Positions 60,276 to 64,000 of a stretch of DNA of 64,000 nt are shown here, piece by piece. How positions within the stretch are numbered: position 1 is the stretch's first letter; each line of letters starts with the position of its first letter. The notes under the pieces were generated by a model. The model worked only from the letters and a program-made list of their open reading frames with translations, made no database searches and was not told where the DNA came from. The DNA is taken from assembly GCA_965212525.1 (NCBI GenBank), contig CBDBVC010000009.1, forward strand, positions 41,176 through 105,175, in the 5' to 3' direction. Both the position numbers and the translations under genes were made by a program. This DNA is from SZUA-38 sp965212525 (GTDB lineage: Bacteria > Pseudomonadota > Gammaproteobacteria > Xanthomonadales > SZUA-38).

Positions 60276-60941
60276 TTACTGCACCAGCTGGTAGCCGACG
60301 CCGCGAACTGTCTTGATCAGTGCGCCGTCTGTGCCCAGTTTTCTGCGGATGGCTGCGATATGCATGTCAATGCTGCGGTCATAGCGGGCCAGCTTGCGGC
60401 CAAGCGCCTGCTCACTGAGTGATTCCTTGCTCACCACATGGCCGGCACGATGCATCAACTGCTGCAGGATGGTGAATTCGGTGCTGGTCAGAACGACGGT
60501 TTTGCCAGATTGTGTCAGTTCGCGGCGACCGGGTGCCATGCTGAGCGGACCCACGGAAATGTCGTCAATCGGGTCTGCCTGATCCGTTCGTCTCAGGATG
60601 GCCCGGATTCTCGCCATCAATTCACGCGGACTGAATGGCTTGGGCAGGTAATCATCAGCACCCAGTTCCAGCCCCAGAATACGGTCCACTTCGTCTCCAC
60701 GTGCCGTCAGCATGATCACGGGAATGTTCTCGCTCTGACGGATCTGGCGCAGGACATCGAGACCGCTGCCCTGCGGCAGCATTACATCGAGAATGATCAG
60801 ATCTGCTGTCCCGTCGAGTGCCTTGGCAACACCAGCCTTGCCGTTGTGTACGGCAGTCACGGTCAATCCCTCACGCCCGAAAAACTCTTCGAGCATGCTG
60901 CACAGTTCTATATCATCATCGATCAGCAACACATGTGTCAT
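60276..60941 (-). CDS. cpxR: Response regulator, CpxR type
   Basis: 221 residues from the ATG at 60941; a start at 60977 would add 12 residues ahead of the strand that opens the fold. The receiver domain has LLIDDDIELCSML, phospho-acceptor Asp in IILDVMLPQGSG, and the Thr and Lys in VIMLTARGD and YLPKPF. The OmpR-type winged helix ends in KTVRGVGYQLV. It should control the divergent CpxP-like gene through the box at 60992 and its own operon. Confidence 0.94.
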   Translation of the reverse strand: MTHVLLIDDDIELCSMLEEFFGREGLTVTAVHNGKAGVAKALDGTADLIILDVMLPQGSGLDVLRQIRQSENIPVIMLTARGDEVDRILGLELGADDYLPKPFSPRELMARIRAILRRTDQADPIDDISVGPLSMAPGRRELTQSGKTVVLTSTEFTILQQLMHRAGHVVSKESLSEQALGRKLARYDRSIDMHIAAIRRKLGTDGALIKTVRGVGYQLVQ

Positions 60942-60991
60942 GCCGGTCATTGTCTCGATTGCCTGCCAAATATCCAACTATTCGGCTCATC

Positions 60992-61006
60992 TTTACATAA
61001 CTTTGC
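60992..61006. promoter_or_regulatory. CpxR-box-like site
   Basis: GCAAA-GTTAT-GTAAA on the minus strand, one base from the tandem GTAAA-N5-GTAAA consensus. It lies 51 bp before the cpxR start and 69 bp before the cpxP-like start, so it can serve both. Confidence 0.65.
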
Positions 61007-61074
61007 ACGCCATTACCCCGGTTTACAGCCCGATGCCGATAATGGGAACTGTCATCAATCAACAGGAGACAATC

Positions 61075-61572
61075 ATGAAAACAGTAATCAGGAATGGACT
61101 GATCGGCATCACGCTGGCACTCATCATGTTGCAGAGCGGTCATGCACAGGCAGCACAGCGATTCGGTCAGGGTCTGAGCAACGGCCCGGCTGCGATGGCA
61201 GGTGGTGGCATGACGGGTGCCCGTGGCATGAACAGAATGCTCAGGCGCATCGAATTCCTCGCTGATGAGCTTGAAGTGACCGATGAACAGATCGACGAGA
61301 TTTTCGAGATCGTCGACAGTAACCGCAGCGTTGTGCGCGACCTGATGCGAAGCGGCCGTGAGACCCGCAAGCAGATACGCGACTCGGAGGATCCGGAACA
61401 GGTTGCCGAACTGGCCGAGCAGGCCGGTGATATCGTGACCCAGATGATCATCAGCAGGAATGCAGTTCGAGACCAGATGCTGGCTGTACTGACTGATGAG
61501 CAGCGCGATGCGCTGGAGCAGCTCAAGGCAGAGCGAGGTGAACGATTCAGGAACAGACGTCGCGGTAACTGA
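61075..61572 (+). CDS. CpxP/Spy-like periplasmic protein
   Basis: 165 residues from the ATG at 61075 (AGGAG upstream). The signal peptide (LALIMLQSGHAQA) is followed by helices with the CpxP/Spy LTxxQ-like pattern: FLADELEVTDEQIDEIFEIV in one copy and MLAVLTDEQRDALEQLKAE in the second. In E. coli CpxP binds CpxA and misfolded proteins. Its divergent position from cpxRA with a shared CpxR-like box supports the same role. The tail RGERFRNRRRGN is strongly basic. Confidence 0.9.
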   Translation: MKTVIRNGLIGITLALIMLQSGHAQAAQRFGQGLSNGPAAMAGGGMTGARGMNRMLRRIEFLADELEVTDEQIDEIFEIVDSNRSVVRDLMRSGRETRKQIRDSEDPEQVAELAEQAGDIVTQMIISRNAVRDQMLAVLTDEQRDALEQLKAERGERFRNRRRGN

Positions 61573-61617
61573 TTCAGCCTCAGTGACAACAGATTGATCC
61601 GCCTCGTCTGATGATAA

Positions 61618-61647
61618 TGCTGCACCGCAGTGGTGCAGCATTATTTT
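61618..61647 (+). terminator. Terminator of the CpxP-like gene
   Basis: TGCTGCACC-GCAGT-GGTGCAGCA followed by TTATTTT. Confidence 0.75.
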
Positions 61648-61687
61648 GCTGCGTACAATACTCTGTCATGTAAAAGAAGGACAAACG

Positions 61688-63058
61688 ATGACAGCGAAGG
61701 AAACGGTCACCATCAGCGTCGAACCGACCGGTGGCATGGATGTACTATCCCAGCAGGAAATTTCACAACTCAAACAGACAGGAGAGGGGGGTCTGCAAGA
61801 CCTGTTTACCTCCTGTTGCCTGGCGGTACTCAACTGCGGCAGTCACTCGGATGACCCGGATGAACAGGCGCGCCGTTTCTCCGATTTCAGGGTGCGGGTG
61901 ATCCAGCGCGATCGCGGTATCAAGCTGGAGCTGGACAACCCACCCGAGGATGCCTTTGTCGACGGGCAGATCATCGAGGGCATACGAGAAATGCTGTTCG
62001 ATGTACTGCGTGACATTGTCTATGTGAACTCTCGCATTCGCAGCCGGGATTTCGATCTCGGGCACAGTGACGGCATCACCGATTCGGTGTTCTCCATCCT
62101 GAGGCACGCATCGGTCATGTTGCCACGCAAGGACCCCAATGTGGTGGTGTGCTGGGGCGGGCACTCGATTTCCAGATTTGAATACGACTATTCCAAGGAA
62201 GTGGGTTACCAGCTCGGTCTGCGCGGCTTCGACATCTGTACCGGTTGCGGGCCGGGTGCAATGAAGGGGCCGATGAAGGGGGCTGCTGTGGCACATCGCA
62301 AGCAGCGTATCCATCCGACCCGATACGTGGGTATCTCCGAGCCCGGCATCATCGCCGCCGAGTCACCCAACCCGATAGTCAACAAGCTCATCATCATGCC
62401 GGATATCGAAAAGCGGCTGGAAGCCTTTGTTCGCTTTGGTCACGGCATCATCGTCTTTCCGGGCGGTGTGGGCACGGCTGAGGAGATTCTGTATCTGCTC
62501 GGTATCCTGCTGCATCCCGACAACCGACAGCACCACTATCCCATGATTCTGACCGGTCCTGAACGCTGTCGTGACTATTTCCAGCGCATCGATGAATTCA
62601 TCGGACTCACACTTGGTGAAGAAGCGCAATCGCTGTACCAGATCATCGTCGATGATCCGGTGGAAGTCACCCGTATCATGAAGTCATCGGTGTCACAAGT
62701 TCGCGAACACCGTAAGTCCGTCAAGGATGCCTTTTTCTTCAACTGGTCACTGAACATCGAAATGGACCTGCAGCAGCCATTCGAACCGACACACGAGAAC
62801 ATGGCCGCACTGGATATTCACAGGGATCAGGAAAAACACAGGCTGGCATCAAACCTGCGCAAGGTGTTCTCGGGAATTGTGGCCGGAAACGTCAAGCCCA
62901 ATGGCATAGAACAGGTCAGGAAGCATGGCAAATTCCAGATCAATGGCGACAAGGACATCATGGAATCGCTGGATCAGTTGCTGGCTTCCTTTGTGGAACA
63001 GCATCGCATGAAACTTCCCGGCACACGCTATGAGCCCTGTTACGAAGTGATCACCTGA
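61688..63058 (+). CDS. ppnN: Nucleotide 5'-monophosphate nucleosidase PpnN (LOG family)
   Basis: 456 residues from the ATG at 61688 (AAGAAGGA upstream); E. coli PpnN is 454. The LOG core has VVCWGGHSISRFEYDYS, TGCGPGAMKGPMKGAAVAH and the catalytic FPGGVGTAEEILYLLG (PGGxGTxxE). Long N- and C-terminal regulatory parts are present as in E. coli, where the enzyme is controlled by (p)ppGpp. It splits nucleotide monophosphates to base and ribose 5-phosphate. Confidence 0.95.
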   Translation: MTAKETVTISVEPTGGMDVLSQQEISQLKQTGEGGLQDLFTSCCLAVLNCGSHSDDPDEQARRFSDFRVRVIQRDRGIKLELDNPPEDAFVDGQIIEGIREMLFDVLRDIVYVNSRIRSRDFDLGHSDGITDSVFSILRHASVMLPRKDPNVVVCWGGHSISRFEYDYSKEVGYQLGLRGFDICTGCGPGAMKGPMKGAAVAHRKQRIHPTRYVGISEPGIIAAESPNPIVNKLIIMPDIEKRLEAFVRFGHGIIVFPGGVGTAEEILYLLGILLHPDNRQHHYPMILTGPERCRDYFQRIDEFIGLTLGEEAQSLYQIIVDDPVEVTRIMKSSVSQVREHRKSVKDAFFFNWSLNIEMDLQQPFEPTHENMAALDIHRDQEKHRLASNLRKVFSGIVAGNVKPNGIEQVRKHGKFQINGDKDIMESLDQLLASFVEQHRMKLPGTRYEPCYEVIT

Positions 63059-63077
63059 ACTGAAGTCTGACTGATCC

Positions 63078-64000
63078 ATGACTCGACGCCGCAAGATTGT
63101 ACTGATTTCGGCAAGCGCACTTCTGGCGCTGTATCTTCTGCTGGGTTTTTTCTATGTCCCGGTTGTCGTGCACGACATGGTCATGGATCAGGCCATGAAT
63201 CGTCAGATCGATGCCTCTGTGGGCAAGGTACGATTCAATCCACTCACACTGACGCTGCAGGTGGAGAACTTCAGCAGCCAGGACAGCGCTCAGCGTCACC
63301 TGATCAGTTTCCGGCTGCTGACCGTCAATCTGCAGGCCAGTTCGATTTTCAGGCAGGCACTGGTGCTGAAGCAGGTCGAACTGTCCGATGCTGATATTCA
63401 CGTGGAGCTGATGCAGGACGGGACAATACACTGGCAGCAGGCTCTGGATCCCGGGCTGGCTGACGAACCTGTCACCGAAGAAACACAGGCGCCACTTGAC
63501 GTCATCATTGATCAGCTGGCGATTGCACGAACCGGGCTCAGTTTTCATGAGCCATCGCATGTCGATGCTTTCCAGACACGTTTCGAAAACCTGAACTTCA
63601 CTGTCGTGAACCTTGATACCCGTCCTGATCAGTCTGCGGAGTTCCAGTTGATGCTGACGCCCGAAAACAGGGGTGCTGTCAACTTTGTCGGCAGTGTGTC
63701 ACTGGCACCATTGAGTCTCAATGGTCAAGTCAATCTCGACAAGATCGATCTGGCGGCACCGTGGCGTTACGCACGTCATCTGCATGGCATCGACTTTGCA
63801 TCGGGGCTGCTGGACGCCGGCCTCGATGTCGAGCTTGGTCTCGATCCGGACGGTGTACATCTGGATGTGAACAATGGGAAGGTCGATATTCTTGCTCTCG
63901 AAATCCTGCTGCCCGGTGAGGATGAAGCCTTGCTGGCACTTGATGCAATGTCACTGGGGCCTTTCAGGGTCAGCACTGACGAGCGTGATGTCATCATTGA
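63078..64000 (+). CDS. DUF748 (AsmA-like) envelope protein, cut by the window end
   Basis: The first 307 residues are visible from the ATG at 63078. A single membrane helix (IVLISASALLALYLLLGFFYV) is followed by a large periplasmic part starting QIDASVGKVRFNPLTLTLQVENFS, the usual opening of DUF748 proteins, with repeated strand patterns such as ELMQDGTIHWQQAL. DUF748 belongs to the AsmA/TamB-like repeating-beta-groove proteins thought to bridge lipids across the envelope. The reading frame is open to the window edge. Confidence 0.85.
   Translation, partial: MTRRRKIVLISASALLALYLLLGFFYVPVVVHDMVMDQAMNRQIDASVGKVRFNPLTLTLQVENFSSQDSAQRHLISFRLLTVNLQASSIFRQALVLKQVELSDADIHVELMQDGTIHWQQALDPGLADEPVTEETQAPLDVIIDQLAIARTGLSFHEPSHVDAFQTRFENLNFTVVNLDTRPDQSAEFQLMLTPENRGAVNFVGSVSLAPLSLNGQVNLDKIDLAAPWRYARHLHGIDFASGLLDAGLDVELGLDPDGVHLDVNNGKVDILALEILLPGEDEALLALDAMSLGPFRVSTDERDVII

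Overview
The window is a piece of a gammaproteobacterial chromosome of roughly 55% GC. The block ftsY / rsmD-coaD-ferredoxin, with mutY and a YggX-type protein on the ftsY side, is a common gammaproteobacterial arrangement. The divergent Cpx-type locus, PpnN, KefB/C-type antiporter and BirA fit the same group. A cytochrome cd1 nitrite reductase, oxygen-independent HemN and an FNR-type regulator show that the cell can grow by nitrite respiration. I cannot name the genus from sequence alone. No phage, transposase, integrase or CRISPR array was seen.

Layout. 1-8.2 kb: a broken lamin-tail-domain surface protein, a truncated-haemoglobin lipoprotein coupled to a DUF3034 protein, an ECF sigma factor with its cupin anti-sigma factor, a GlxA-type regulator, an HD-domain protein, a BLUF photoreceptor, a GST with an internal deletion and a WYL regulator. 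8.2-8.9 kb: tRNA-Phe followed by a tandem array of damaged tRNA-Phe copies. 8.9-16.6 kb: serine hydrolase, then housekeeping genes (yggX, mutY, ftsY, rsmD, coaD, ferredoxin), gamma-glutamyltransferase and a metallo-beta-lactamase-fold hydrolase. 16.6-22 kb: a BigR/SqrR-like repressor facing an RND transporter, a LolA-like protein and an outer-membrane barrel. 22-26.5 kb: a fused fatty-acid kinase (DAK2+DegV) coupled to plsY, then birA and a SPOR protein. 26.5-27.9 kb: an array of tRNA-Thr-derived repeats around one intact tRNA-Thr. 27.9-32.3 kb: a frameshifted short-chain fatty acid transporter, a second ECF/anti-sigma pair and a frameshifted Spy-like gene. 32.5-38 kb: a large propeller-GGDEF protein, a TPR protein and a Kef antiporter. 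38-47 kb: the nitrite-respiration cluster (outer-membrane barrel, nirS, haem-type TonB receptor, hemN, fnr) with two clear FNR boxes, and an hsp20. 47.1-47.4 kb: a non-coding stretch rich in DnaA boxes. 47.5-64 kb: mixed metabolic genes (M20 peptidase, EamA exporter, peroxiredoxin-like protein, second GGT-like enzyme, pyruvate kinase, thioredoxin-reductase-like ferredoxin-NADP reductase, esterase, RidA), the Cpx-type locus (cpxA-cpxR / cpxP-like), ppnN and the start of a DUF748 protein.

The most unusual thing in the window is shared by the two tRNA loci. Copies of two unrelated tRNA genes (Phe and Thr) have been broken by the same two insertions. One is a GC-rich hairpin of 18-19 bp in the D loop. 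The other is a 75-77 bp multi-hairpin element in the T loop, whose stems differ by compensatory changes between the loci. This looks like a structured, tRNA-loop-targeting repeat family with no protein of its own in view. A second strong observation is the FakA/FakB-like fusion translationally coupled to PlsY, which would place acyl-phosphate production next to its consumer. A third is a NirS carrying an extra N-terminal cytochrome c domain under a class II FNR promoter.

Five frameshifts occur in three accessory genes and none was found in a housekeeping gene. They may be true decay or indel errors in short homopolymers, and should be resolved against reads.
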